DNA from: DASREM01 sp035652095
GTDB lineage: Bacteria > Acidobacteriota > Terriglobia > Terriglobales > Acidobacteriaceae
Direction of reading: 5' to 3'
Length of the DNA stretch: 64,000 nucleotides
Assembly (NCBI GenBank): GCA_035652095.1
Contig: DASREM010000038.1
Coordinates: forward strand, 62,001 to 126,000
Positions 34,514-43,403 of this stretch are shown in pieces (the first letter of the stretch is position 1; each line of letters starts with the position of its first letter). Below the pieces are notes generated by a model, which saw nothing but the letters and a program-made list of their open reading frames with translations, ran no database searches and had not been told where the DNA came from. The translations under genes and the position numbers were made by a program.

Positions 34514-35389
34514 TTACATGTTGACCGCTGAGGGTTCGGCCGCCGCAACTGCCTGCCTCTGTCGCGCCGCTTCGCCGATGGGATATCCCATCCTCTCGAG
34601 GACTGGTCCAGCCTTATCTTCGAGTAATCCGACCTGCTCCAGGCTGAGCCGGTTGCGCCAACCAGCGATCGAGCCGCTGCGGATAAACCTGCTCTCCTCC
34701 GAACCATTCGCGCTGGGAGCGGTGCTGGACAACTGCGGTGACTTCTGTTCTTTCTCCTGCATCTTCTTCAGCGTGTTGTTCGCGATGGCCGCAACCACCA
34801 CCTGGCGGTCTACCTCTACCCCCAGGAAGTCGAGCACTTGCACCACGGTCTGCTCAGTGTTGCGCCGCATCTCCTCGAACTTGATGAGCAGAAAATTGGG
34901 AGTTTGCGCAAGTTTCGAATCAATCCAGTCGGGCACGTGTTCATGCCATGCCGTAAACGGATTGACCTCTCCTCTTACAAACTGCTGTAGGAAGGTCTCG
35001 AAGTCGTCAGGAATCCAACCCAGCGCTTTCTGATAAGCGAACTCTGAGAGTACGACGTCGCGAGCATCGCGCACCAGGTAAATGGCTTTGCGATATTCCT
35101 TCTGGAAAGGCTCATGGGTCTTGATCAGGCGTCCTGCACCGGGCAGTAATGGGATCGCCGGTTGGTGCAGGCCGACATCGGGGATGATGTGGTTCACCTC
35201 GTCAAACCCCGAGCTTTGCCCGCTTACCAGGATGTCGAACAGGACGAAGCGCAGCCAGGTATTTCCGGACCGTGGATAGGAGGCGATAAAAGCGTCATTC
35301 CGGTCCAATCCCCAGTGCCGGACCCGGGTCAGCGGCGCGCGCAGCCCCGACTTCGCCATTTGATACCAGACTCGTTTTGCGCTGATCAA
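34514..35389 (-). CDS. PAPS-dependent sulfotransferase (copy 2)
   Basis: The protein has 291 residues. The 5'-phosphosulfate loop is ASYPRSGNTWLR (36-47), the 3'-phosphate motif is LVRDARDVVLSEF, and RSGSIAGWRNRLSLEQ is the C-terminal signature. It shares the same overall plan as copy 1 (HRG/HWG-LDRND before the loop), so the pair are paralogues probably acting on different hydroxyls. Embedded in the EPS operon between the Wzy-like gene and a small basic-peptide gene. Confidence 0.9.
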   Translation of the reverse strand: MISAKRVWYQMAKSGLRAPLTRVRHWGLDRNDAFIASYPRSGNTWLRFVLFDILVSGQSSGFDEVNHIIPDVGLHQPAIPLLPGAGRLIKTHEPFQKEYRKAIYLVRDARDVVLSEFAYQKALGWIPDDFETFLQQFVRGEVNPFTAWHEHVPDWIDSKLAQTPNFLLIKFEEMRRNTEQTVVQVLDFLGVEVDRQVVVAAIANNTLKKMQEKEQKSPQLSSTAPSANGSEESRFIRSGSIAGWRNRLSLEQVGLLEDKAGPVLERMGYPIGEAARQRQAVAAAEPSAVNM

Positions 35390-35401
35390 TTCCTGTCCTC
35401 T

Positions 35402-35557
35402 TTAGTATCGCCACCAGCTGGCTAGATAGGCCACCGTGCCTCCGATAGACCGGCGAAGGCGGCGAAATAAGCCAGGGTTCTGGATTTGCAGTCCCGGCTT
35501 CGGGCGAGGCGGGCGAAACGAGGAGTCGGTCTTTGAATTTTCCATCGTCATATTCAT
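35402..35557 (-). CDS. Small basic peptide of the EPS operon, unknown
   Basis: A frame of 51 residues starts at ATG 35557 and fills the gap between the kinase gene (stop at 35575) and the sulfotransferase gene (start at 35389), leaving 12-17 bases on each side as other genes here do. The product has a polar start (MNMTMENSKTDSS), a Pro/Arg-rich middle (FRPPRPKPG) and a basic then hydrophobic end (FRRLRRSIGGTVAYLASWW). Upstream GAGAT is a weak ribosome binding site. It could be a membrane-associated adaptor; function unknown. Confidence 0.5.
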   Translation of the reverse strand: MNMTMENSKTDSSFRPPRPKPGLQIQNPGLFRRLRRSIGGTVAYLASWWRY

Positions 35558-35574
35558 ATCTCGAGGTATAGCGT

Positions 35575-36627
35575 TCAGATTTGCAGGCAGCGCGCCAGCA
35601 TGGATGACTGGAAGAAGGTTTCGTAAACCGACGCCGTGGCCGCGGCCCACCCTCCCTGCTCTTTCCTGGTCGAGAGAACGCGAGGTAAGTGGTAATAGAA
35701 CACTCGCGACGAAGCCACGCCGTTTACGAACGCCTTGACTTCCTTTGCCACCGGCCCGTAACCCTCCCAGAAGGCCCGTTCGAGGCCCAGGATGAGTTTG
35801 CGAGGGATGAGCGGGTTCAACAGTTGCGACCGGAAATCGAACACCAGGCTCAGCAGGTCCTGGCACACGCTGGACGGTCCAAAATTTTCGAAGTCCACCA
35901 CGAACAATGTTCCGGAACTCGCATTCCACAGCAGGTTCGTCAACATGAAATCCCCGTGGCTCAAAACTCCGGGTGCTTCAAAAACCGTCCTGCCAATTTC
36001 CGAGATCGCGGCGTCTAACGCTTGCAAGGCCCGCTTGGCATATGGGAACGACATTAATCCGCTCTGTCGCATGCGAGCCTGTAGTCCCTGGCGCATCTCG
36101 CCCAGGTCTAGGATGACGCTCCGGCCGCTCATCGAGCGCTCGTGCAGGCAACGCAGCCAGCTGCCAGCGGCAGACATCCCCTTCGCTAAAACCGGACTGC
36201 CCGTTCCCCATATACGTGGGCGCTTCACCAGTTCATTCAGCGACAGGCCATGCACGTCGCCCCACACGATGGTCTTTGTGGCGAGGGAACGACCTACCGG
36301 CTCCGGCAGGTTGTTTGGGTCCAGTAAGCGCCGCAGTTGGAAGGTCGTGCTCCACTCGATTTCGATCTGCTCGCCGATCGGGCGCATCGTCGGAGCGCTC
36401 GCCCGGCTCTCATCCCATGGAGTTGAGATCCGTGGTGTGACCTGGTAAGGCTCGGTGAGCAGGGTCTTCGCAAAGAAGCCTTTGCCCAGCGCGCTGCCCC
36501 ATACCCGCGTGGATCTTTTCTCCGGGCTTAGTTCGTAGCGATGAACTTCAATGTGACTTGGGCCTACGTCCAGCGCCGCTGCTACGTTTTCCTTGGCTAG
36601 GTCGAACTGTTTTAGTGTGAAACTCAT
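35575..36627 (-). CDS. Aminoglycoside-phosphotransferase-fold kinase
   Basis: The protein has 350 residues. Start ATG 36627 overlaps the flippase stop (ATGA); a longer in-frame reading upstream is not protein-like. The C-terminal lobe has the catalytic loop H224-G-D-x4-N231 (LSHGDFMLTNLLWN) and the metal-binding Asp245 (VVDFENFG), as in APH/choline kinases. The N-terminal lobe is diverged. Within an EPS operon it may phosphorylate a sugar or a lipid-linked intermediate (inference). A resistance role is unlikely given the context. Confidence 0.75.
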   Translation of the reverse strand: MSFTLKQFDLAKENVAAALDVGPSHIEVHRYELSPEKRSTRVWGSALGKGFFAKTLLTEPYQVTPRISTPWDESRASAPTMRPIGEQIEIEWSTTFQLRRLLDPNNLPEPVGRSLATKTIVWGDVHGLSLNELVKRPRIWGTGSPVLAKGMSAAGSWLRCLHERSMSGRSVILDLGEMRQGLQARMRQSGLMSFPYAKRALQALDAAISEIGRTVFEAPGVLSHGDFMLTNLLWNASSGTLFVVDFENFGPSSVCQDLLSLVFDFRSQLLNPLIPRKLILGLERAFWEGYGPVAKEVKAFVNGVASSRVFYYHLPRVLSTRKEQGGWAAATASVYETFFQSSMLARCLQI

Positions 36628-37943
36628 GCTGCCTGCAACTCCCCCCTGGGCTCGATCGTCCGTAGCCGGCTTCTCAGCAACACGCTTGAGACCACCAGGG
36701 CAGTTGCGCCTACCGCGATCATGGCTGCGATTGCGCCCTTCAGCCCGAATAGCTTGGTGGCTGGAATGCCGGCTATTACTGCAACAACCGTTGCTGCTCC
36801 ATACGCACTGAAAACCAAGAATGGCGATTGCACCGCCCGCAACAGAAGAGCTTGCGCGGTCGCGCCGATGCGCAAAACCATCGCCAACCTCAACCATGGA
36901 ATCAATCCGGCCACGCTCTGGTACTTACCCTGGTATAGCAACTGCAAGAGCAATGGCCCCAGTCCGATTACTACGGCGAAATACAACGCCGTTCCGCCCG
37001 CATAAAGCGCAATCAGCCGTAGCGACAGCCTTCTGATTTCAGCCGGATCCCGGTTGTCATAAATGCGTGAAGCATAGGGGAGTGATAACAGCGAAACTGC
37101 CGTGAAACCCTGGGCCGCCGGTGCAGAAAGATTCATCAGGGCCCTCATCTCACCGCTTGCGGCCAAGCCATGAAAGCCTGAGATGGCAATATAAAAGACT
37201 GCGCTCATGGCCCAGCTTGCACCGGCGCTGGCCAGCGCCCAGCAACCGTAATTCCAGTGCCGGCGCACGATCTCGCCAAGCGGCTGAGAACGCACCAGCG
37301 TCGGTTTCAGCTTCCACAACAAAACCATGCTGGTGACCATCGCTCCTGCGGCCATCAGAACAAACACCATCAGGGGCGACAGTACATGCTTACGAGAGCA
37401 AACTGCCAAGCCGATTAATAAAGTGCTGCTGTACAGAACCGCTCCCGACAATGCGGCGCCGGGAGCCAGGTGAATGTAAAAGGCGCGGCGTGCAATCCAG
37501 AACAACAACACACATGGGGATGCAACAGCTACTCCGGCCAATGCTGACACCAGAGTTTGCGAACCATGCGCCAAGTGGATCGCGACCGCCGCGCTACCTA
37601 CCAGAAGCAAAGTAGCCACCGTTACCCAAGCCTGATTCTTCAGCATGCTTCCGAAATATTCGCGCAGGCAATCCTTGTACGTGGAAGCGCCAAAGATGCT
37701 GATCGGCTCCAAAATAAAAGCCAGGTAAACCGCGGCCAGCAGCAAGAACACCTCGAACGAGACTGCGTAAGCTCCGTACTCAGCGGGGGAAACCTGTCGT
37801 GCCAGCATGAGTGCGACCAGGAAGTTGGAGGACGTAATCAATCCCTGGTCGGCAATCGCCAGCGTCCCTTTGCGGGCCCACGACCAGGTCGTGGGCCGCA
37901 CCGGAATTGTCCGACTCTCGGCCGGCCCCGCCGCTGTTTCCAT
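36624..37943 (-). CDS. Wzx-type polysaccharide flippase
   Basis: The protein has 439 residues and 12 or so predicted membrane helices; the start of the transport core is LAIADQGLITSSNFLVALMLARQVSPAEYGAYA, typical of the MATE/MOP-superfamily polysaccharide transporters. It moves undecaprenyl-diphosphate-linked repeat units across the inner membrane to the periplasm. Its end overlaps the kinase gene by four bases. Together with the Wzy-like protein, Wzz and Wza it completes a Wzx/Wzy-dependent system. Confidence 0.88.
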   Translation of the reverse strand: METAAGPAESRTIPVRPTTWSWARKGTLAIADQGLITSSNFLVALMLARQVSPAEYGAYAVSFEVFLLLAAVYLAFILEPISIFGASTYKDCLREYFGSMLKNQAWVTVATLLLVGSAAVAIHLAHGSQTLVSALAGVAVASPCVLLFWIARRAFYIHLAPGAALSGAVLYSSTLLIGLAVCSRKHVLSPLMVFVLMAAGAMVTSMVLLWKLKPTLVRSQPLGEIVRRHWNYGCWALASAGASWAMSAVFYIAISGFHGLAASGEMRALMNLSAPAAQGFTAVSLLSLPYASRIYDNRDPAEIRRLSLRLIALYAGGTALYFAVVIGLGPLLLQLLYQGKYQSVAGLIPWLRLAMVLRIGATAQALLLRAVQSPFLVFSAYGAATVVAVIAGIPATKLFGLKGAIAAMIAVGATALVVSSVLLRSRLRTIEPRGELQAA

Positions 37944-37951
37944 GCCGACCG

Positions 37952-39472
37952 CTAGTTCACAACCGCGCGAATCTTGGCATTCGCTTTTTGCGGCTTGGCC
38001 ACCGGCGGTACAGCCTTGCGTTTGGGAACTTCGCTGACGCTGGCTACGGCAGGGAAGTGATGCACCACGCTTTCACGTCCCATGGAGTGATACTCAAAGC
38101 CGGCGCGGCGCGCGTCCGCAGGTTCATAAACGTTGCGCCCGTCGATCAGCACTGGCACCTCCATGAGTTCATGCACGCGGCGCAGATCGAGTTCCTTGAA
38201 TTCGCTCCACTCCGTGAGGCAGAGCAGCGCGTGGGCGCCGGCCGCTGCTTCGTAAGCAGTCCGGCAATAGGTGACCCGTCCTTCCTGCGGTGGCAGCACG
38301 CGTTGCGCATTCGGCATACCCTCAGGGTCGAACAACCGGACGGATGCGCCCTCGCGCAACAAAGCTTCGACGATCTTCAATGCCGGGGCTTCGCGGATAT
38401 CGTCCGTGCGAGGCTTGAATGCCAGCCCCAGCACCCCGATTGTTTTTCCTTGCACCACCCACAGCGCCTTACGGACCTTCTTCAGGAAGATTTCGATACG
38501 GCGAACATTGATCCGCTCGACCTCCCGCAACAGTCCGCAGTCCACGCCATGTTCTTCGCCCAGATAGGCAAACGCGCGCAGGTCTTTGGGGAAGCAGTAT
38601 CCGCCGAAGCCGATCCCGGCACTGAGAAACCCTGTGCCAATACGCGGATCCAGCCCGATTCCCTTGGCTACTTTCACCACGTCCGCACCCACCGCCTCAC
38701 ACATGTCGGAAACCATGTTGATGAATGAGATCTTGGTGGACAGGAAAGCGTTGGCGGCGTGCTTGATCAGTTCCGAGGTTGTGAGATTGGTCACCACAAT
38801 CGGACATTGCAAGGGACGATAAATCGCTTCCAGCAGTTCCCGCGCCCGTTCCGACTCCACTCCGATCACGATGCGGTCGGGCTTGAAGAAGTTTTCAACC
38901 GCGCGGCCTTCCTGGAGGAATTCCGGATTTGAAGCGACATCGAAGTGCGGCATCAGCGCTTGAGTGCGGCTCCGCTTGCCATTCTTTCCGTTCCCGTTGG
39001 GCTTGGACTCCACCCGCGCATAACGTGCGATCGTCTTCTTGACCCATTGCGCGGTGATGGCTGGCACCGTGCTCTTTTCGACGATCAGTTTGTATCCGTT
39101 CAGGTTCCTGGCCACCAGCCGGGCAATGCTTTCCACCTGTGTGAGGTCGGCCTTGCCGTCGTCTCCCTGGGGAGTTCCTACACAAACAAACAGCACGGTG
39201 GCCGCGGCAACCGCTCCATCAACGTCCTCGGTTGGCTGAAAAAGTCCGGTACCTAAATGTTTTTTCAACAGCGGTTCGAGATCCGGTTCGTAAAACCACG
39301 ACTTGCCGGATTTCAGCGTAGCGATAGTGTCGGGATTCGAATCCGCCCCGATCACTTCCCAGCCCAATTCAGCAAGTCCCAGGGCAGTTGGAAGTCCCAC
39401 ATGCCCCATGCCCAAAACTGCGATTTTTGTTTTCTCGACACTCGTCTTCGTGATCCGACCAAGGTCACCCAT
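37952..39472 (-). CDS. ugd: UDP-glucose/nucleotide-sugar 6-dehydrogenase
   Basis: The protein has 506 residues. NAD-binding VLGMGHVGLPTALGLAELG (19-37), VCVGTPQ and EKSTVP lead to the catalytic Cys293 in FGGYCFPKD and the C-terminal GLAFKPRTDDIREAP. It oxidises UDP-glucose (or a related NDP-hexose) to the uronic acid in two steps. Unusual features are a basic low-complexity insert at 155-175 (KPNGNGKNGKRSRT) and a C-terminal Lys/Pro/Ala tail of about 25 residues. A WecC-like substrate cannot be excluded. Confidence 0.88.
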   Translation of the reverse strand: MGDLGRITKTSVEKTKIAVLGMGHVGLPTALGLAELGWEVIGADSNPDTIATLKSGKSWFYEPDLEPLLKKHLGTGLFQPTEDVDGAVAAATVLFVCVGTPQGDDGKADLTQVESIARLVARNLNGYKLIVEKSTVPAITAQWVKKTIARYARVESKPNGNGKNGKRSRTQALMPHFDVASNPEFLQEGRAVENFFKPDRIVIGVESERARELLEAIYRPLQCPIVVTNLTTSELIKHAANAFLSTKISFINMVSDMCEAVGADVVKVAKGIGLDPRIGTGFLSAGIGFGGYCFPKDLRAFAYLGEEHGVDCGLLREVERINVRRIEIFLKKVRKALWVVQGKTIGVLGLAFKPRTDDIREAPALKIVEALLREGASVRLFDPEGMPNAQRVLPPQEGRVTYCRTAYEAAAGAHALLCLTEWSEFKELDLRRVHELMEVPVLIDGRNVYEPADARRAGFEYHSMGRESVVHHFPAVASVSEVPKRKAVPPVAKPQKANAKIRAVVN

Positions 39473-39543
39473 TCGCAGACTCCTCCAGGAGAATTTCAGA
39501 AACGGTACGGTTAAAGGTGGTACAACTTGCAGCTAGTTGGACG

Positions 39544-40077
39544 TCAAACTCGTTCCAGTTCGTATCCGCTCACGCGTACCAGGATCGAACGCTTGATCAG
39601 ATCGATTGAAACTACCAGGCTCTGGTCGGAGTTCTTAGCGACCAGCGTTCCTTCCACGCCATCCAGCGAACCTCCCCGGATGCGTACCCGCTGGCTTATT
39701 TCCAGAAACGGATAATCCTCAAACGGCACGTTACGATCGAGAATCAACCGGATGTCTTCAATCTGTTTTTCGGGAATCGGCGTTCCCTTACCGCTGCTGC
39801 CTACGAACCCCGCTACACCGGGCGTGCGCAAAACTGAAATGCGGTCCGGCGCCGCCGAGGTTGTATGGACAAATACGTATCCCGGGAACAACGGCAGCTG
39901 CACTTGCTTCTGGCGATCGCTCCACTTGTGCACCCGGATCACCAGGGGCAGGAACGACTGGATGCCCTTTTCTTGGATATCTTCAGCGACCTTCTTTTCA
40001 TGACGGGATCGGGTCTGGACCGCATACCATGCGGCGTCATCTCCGGCTGGATCGGGCACTTGGCTGAAACTGGACAT
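39544..40077 (-). CDS. UpxY-family NusG-like antiterminator
   Basis: The protein has 177 residues. The NGN domain starts at AWYAVQTRSRHEKKVAEDI and includes FLPLVIRVHKWSDRQKQVQLPLFPGYVF; the C-terminal KOW domain is RVRIRGGSLDGVEGTLV. This is the RfaH/UpxY class of specialised NusG paralogues that ride with RNA polymerase and prevent premature termination in long polysaccharide operons. It is placed early in the 24-kb minus-strand locus, as expected for that job. Confidence 0.92.
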   Translation of the reverse strand: MSSFSQVPDPAGDDAAWYAVQTRSRHEKKVAEDIQEKGIQSFLPLVIRVHKWSDRQKQVQLPLFPGYVFVHTTSAAPDRISVLRTPGVAGFVGSSGKGTPIPEKQIEDIRLILDRNVPFEDYPFLEISQRVRIRGGSLDGVEGTLVAKNSDQSLVVSIDLIKRSILVRVSGYELERV

Positions 40078-40249
40078 AGCTCCGCCCCGTCAGTCCCAGC
40101 ATGAGGATGCTGAGGACCAGGAAATCTGAAAAAACTGCCTGCCACTTTCAGACCGCTCCCCCAGGCGAACGCCATGGAGAAGTGCCCACGAGAGCGACGC
40201 TGCCACTGCCGCAAGACAGGCGTAACGAATCACCCTGCCAAGAAGAACC

Positions 40250-41023
40250 CTAGAGCCAGTTGTAGAGATTCTGAGGGATCGGGAATGTCCGCTTGTTCAG
40301 CACTGCGCCCAGCAGGCGAACGTGCGCATTCTCGAAACTTTCTTTGGCTTTCAGGGCGGCCTCTCGCCGGGATGCGTTGGATTGCAGCACCAGGATCGTT
40401 CCGTCCGCCACGCGGCCAAGCGTCAGACAGTCCGCATATAAATTGGCCGGGGGCGTATCGATCAACACGTAATCGAATTCCGAACGCAGTTCCGTCATCC
40501 GTGCGCGCAGAGCTTCGGAACTGAGAGCGTTGGCGGCAGCTTTTCCCGACGCCGATCCGCAGGTCAACACCCACAGATTGCTGCCGGATACTTGCTGCGC
40601 GAAATCACGAACCGGAGCGGACTGGGCGATGGCATCCACCAATCCAAAGCGATTGTGAATCTCAAAGAAGCGGTGAAGCGAGGGGGTCCGGAGATTTGCG
40701 TCCACGACGCAGATGGACGACGAAGTTTGGGCCGCCAGGGTGAGTGCCGCGTTGGCTGTGATCCAACTGCAGCCATCCCCATGATCGACTCCTGAAAACG
40801 CGACCATGCGAGGAGCGTCGGGATTGGTAGAGCGAAATACCCGTTGCACCAGCTTGAGCACTTCCTCTTCCCCGACCTTCACCGACTTGACGCCCTGCGA
40901 CGACGCGCCGTTGGATCCCGATCCGTGGATCGGATGTACGATGGCCGTCACCTCGGCAGCGGGGCGGGAAGTGATCTGCTGTTCTTTTTCCAAACGCTGA
41001 AGGGCCTCGAAAGTTCTACTCAA
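40250..41023 (-). CDS. CpsD/CapB-like BY-kinase homologue with altered Walker A
   Basis: The protein has 257 residues. Start TTG 41023 has a GCGAGGA site upstream and yields MSRTFEALQRLEKE, the usual beginning of these proteins; a longer frame overlaps the Wzz gene. Walker A' is VVDANLRTP (Asp108) and Walker B is DYVLIDTPP (Asp189). The P-loop lysine position is changed: the motif reads GVDHGDGCSW (78-87) instead of G-x-GKT/S. The C-terminus has one tyrosine only (NLYNWL), not a Tyr cluster. It probably regulates Wzz and chain length, perhaps without kinase activity. Confidence 0.8.
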   Translation of the reverse strand: MSRTFEALQRLEKEQQITSRPAAEVTAIVHPIHGSGSNGASSQGVKSVKVGEEEVLKLVQRVFRSTNPDAPRMVAFSGVDHGDGCSWITANAALTLAAQTSSSICVVDANLRTPSLHRFFEIHNRFGLVDAIAQSAPVRDFAQQVSGSNLWVLTCGSASGKAAANALSSEALRARMTELRSEFDYVLIDTPPANLYADCLTLGRVADGTILVLQSNASRREAALKAKESFENAHVRLLGAVLNKRTFPIPQNLYNWL

Positions 41024-41069
41024 GTTCTTGTCCTCGCTCTTTCTTGCAACCGAACCGCATGATTCGGCC

Positions 41070-42632
41070 TCAGTGGCCGTTTCTAGGCGCCGAACTGACT
41101 GGAACCTCGAATCCGTTCTCCGGTATGGACGCGAATACCGGCACATCGAGGAAATCCCTGACCTCGTCGGGCGTGCGGAACGACGGATCCAGGTAGTCGG
41201 CAACTAAAGCTGCGCCGGCTGCGACGAAGGTCCCAAAAATCAGGGCCAACGCGACTAGCAAGACCGGCGAATACAGGGTTTGCTCCGGATTGGTCGGCGG
41301 CTCTGCAATCACCACGTTCAGGACCCGCCGCTCATCCAGCATGTCCTGAATGCGGGCCTGCTCGCGCTTGCCCAGATAGAGCAGGTAATTGCTCTCCGCG
41401 GCTTTCACTTCCCGCGTCAGGTCGTCCTGCGTAATCCCCTTCTGATCGAAAGACACGGCGGCATCATGGTAGGCCTTGACGATCCTGCGGTCTGCCACCG
41501 CTTGAGCCTGGTAGCTGGCCAGGTCCGCGCGCGCTTGCGCGATCTGGCTCTCTACCCACTGGTGCACCTGGTTCTGATCGGTGGTGTCGTCGGTCAACGG
41601 CTTGTTCTTCTCGTTGTCCAGCGCCAGCTTGGTCTCGGCAATCTTCTGATCAACTTCCTGCACCAGGCGGTAGCTGGGGTCGTATTTCGCGATCAGGTTG
41701 ACGCGCTCTAATTGCAGCGTGTTCAAAGTCTGTTTCAAGGTCGCGATCAGCTCGGCGTTATCGAATTTTCTGACTTGCGTGTGTTGACGTTCCGGCACCT
41801 GCGCCAGCAGTTCGTTCAACTCCGCCAGGCGCTTGTTCGTCGCATCAATCCCTTTCTGCACGGTGTGCAGATCGGACTCGAACTGGCTGCCTTTGTCGAC
41901 CGCGATGTTCACCTGGTTGGTGGCGGAGACAGCGTCCTGCGTTTTGGCAAAGTTCAACAGCGCGGCTTCGGCATCCACCAGCTTCTTGCGAGACGCTTCG
42001 GTCTGCTCCGCAAAGAAGTCGAAAACCCGAGGCAGGCGATTCACCGCCAGGTGCTTCTCCATGTAAAACTTGGTCAGGTTGTTGGTAACGCACTGCGACT
42101 GCACTGGATCATTCGAGGTGTACTGGACCTGCATCAGGCCCGTGCTGCTGACTACGTTCGGGCTGATCGCCGAGGCCAGTTTCTGCAGGGCCTTGGGATA
42201 GCGGGACTCGTTGTAGCCGGGAATGATTCCGGTGACCTTCCGGATATACGGCGAATACCACTTGGGTTCGCCCCAGACCAGCATCGGGCAGTTGTCCACC
42301 ACCTTGCGCAGCAGGTCCGTGCTCTGCAGGAGCTCGGATTCGTTGGTGATGTCGATCGTGGTCGCTGTGGAGTCGGTCGGCAGTTGCGGCCGCGGGTTGT
42401 CATCCGGAGTGACAGCGGGGCTGACACGATCGTGGCGGACAAGGATCTCGAAGTCTGACTCCCAGGTGAGCCCGAACAGATACACAACGACCAGCGCCGC
42501 CAGCGTGCTCCAGAGAAACGCTGCGCGCACCAGCTCTTTATGCCGGAACCCGATTGCGAGGAACTGTTTGATGGTCGACGAGATGGTTTTCGAGGACTCA
42601 AATCCGTTGCGTTTGCCGTTCTTTTCCATCAT
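41070..42632 (-). CDS. Wzz/GumC-type chain-length determinant
   Basis: The protein has 520 residues. A first membrane helix (AAFLWSTLAALVVVYLFGLT, about 37-56) is followed by a long periplasmic region with coiled coils (residues about 200-420, rich in E, K, A, L and Q) and a second helix (VLLVALALIFGTFVAAGAALVA). The cytoplasmic tail DYLDPSFRTPDEVRDFLDVPVFASIP is typical of the polysaccharide co-polymerase that pairs with a BY-kinase, encoded next. It sets polymer length and links Wzy to the Wza exporter. Confidence 0.9.
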   Translation of the reverse strand: MMEKNGKRNGFESSKTISSTIKQFLAIGFRHKELVRAAFLWSTLAALVVVYLFGLTWESDFEILVRHDRVSPAVTPDDNPRPQLPTDSTATTIDITNESELLQSTDLLRKVVDNCPMLVWGEPKWYSPYIRKVTGIIPGYNESRYPKALQKLASAISPNVVSSTGLMQVQYTSNDPVQSQCVTNNLTKFYMEKHLAVNRLPRVFDFFAEQTEASRKKLVDAEAALLNFAKTQDAVSATNQVNIAVDKGSQFESDLHTVQKGIDATNKRLAELNELLAQVPERQHTQVRKFDNAELIATLKQTLNTLQLERVNLIAKYDPSYRLVQEVDQKIAETKLALDNEKNKPLTDDTTDQNQVHQWVESQIAQARADLASYQAQAVADRRIVKAYHDAAVSFDQKGITQDDLTREVKAAESNYLLYLGKREQARIQDMLDERRVLNVVIAEPPTNPEQTLYSPVLLVALALIFGTFVAAGAALVADYLDPSFRTPDEVRDFLDVPVFASIPENGFEVPVSSAPRNGH

Positions 42633-42668
42633 GCATCTCCTATGCGCGTCAGCTCAGCTGCGAGTGCT

Positions 42669-43403
42669 CTAGTAGGGCCCGAAATTAATCCTGAACTCGT
42701 TCCAGGGGATAATCGGCTGGATGGAAATCATCTTGGCCACGGTGCTCTTCGGAACCCATAGCATGTCTCCCGGTTGCAGATGGAGATCTTCGGCCAGGTT
42801 CCCTGTTTTCAGCATGTGTTTCACATCGACTTTCTGCGAAGAAACCCATTGATCGGAAACGCGTCGGAATAAATAAACTTCGGAATGCTTGGCGTTGCTC
42901 GTGAACCCGCCGGCGATGCCGATCGCCTGCGCTACGGTGATATCCCCGTACAAGGTGAATTTTCCGGGACTGTTCACTTCGCCGTAGGCAATGAAGTACG
43001 GGTTCAGGAAAGTCTGTAAGGTCACGGTCACGGTGGGATCGTGGAGAAGTTTCGAGTAGTCCTTCTTCAAAGCTTCGGTCAATTCCGGCGTGGTCATGCC
43101 CTCCACGTGCATATCCGGCAACTGACGAAGGTTGATGAACCCGTCAGGTTGCACGGTGACCGTCTCGTTGTATTCGGGCGTGAACGGAAACTCGATGACT
43201 AGCACATCGTTCTTCATCAAACGATACCGCGGATCACGTTGTTTCAGGGTGGGAACATTCGAGGATTGCTGGTTACTGTTTGTATCCGCCGCGACCGTGG
43301 CCGGTTGGGCCGAATCAGGCTTCTGGGCCGCATCCTGTGCCAGCGCTCCGGCGACCAGAATCAACGCGGCTAATACCGCAAACGTCAACAACCTCTTGTT
43401 CAT
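42669..43403 (-). CDS. Wza-like polysaccharide export protein (Poly_export, SLBB)
   Basis: The protein has 244 residues. ATG 43403 (CCTGGAG upstream) gives the signal peptide MNKRLLTFAVLAALILVAGALA; a longer open frame to 43556 is not signal-like. The Poly_export domain is RYRLMKNDVLVIEFPFTPEYNETVTVQPDGFINL, followed by an SLBB domain (FIAYGEVNSPGKFTLYGDITVAQAIGIAGGF). There is no lipobox and no long C-terminal amphipathic helix as in E. coli Wza. It probably forms the periplasmic/outer-membrane exit for the EPS and is the first gene of the locus. Confidence 0.88.
   Translation of the reverse strand: MNKRLLTFAVLAALILVAGALAQDAAQKPDSAQPATVAADTNSNQQSSNVPTLKQRDPRYRLMKNDVLVIEFPFTPEYNETVTVQPDGFINLRQLPDMHVEGMTTPELTEALKKDYSKLLHDPTVTVTLQTFLNPYFIAYGEVNSPGKFTLYGDITVAQAIGIAGGFTSNAKHSEVYLFRRVSDQWVSSQKVDVKHMLKTGNLAEDLHLQPGDMLWVPKSTVAKMISIQPIIPWNEFRINFGPY

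Noticed and set aside
39333..39345. GATTCGAATCC resembling a tRNA T-loop
   Set aside because: It lies inside the coding sequence of ugd and no acceptor, D or anticodon stem can be built around it.
40078..40249. Possible short gene between the UpxY and BY-kinase genes
   Set aside because: Hydrophobic stretches appear only in frames without start codons or are broken by stops; it looks like a spacer or decayed remnant.
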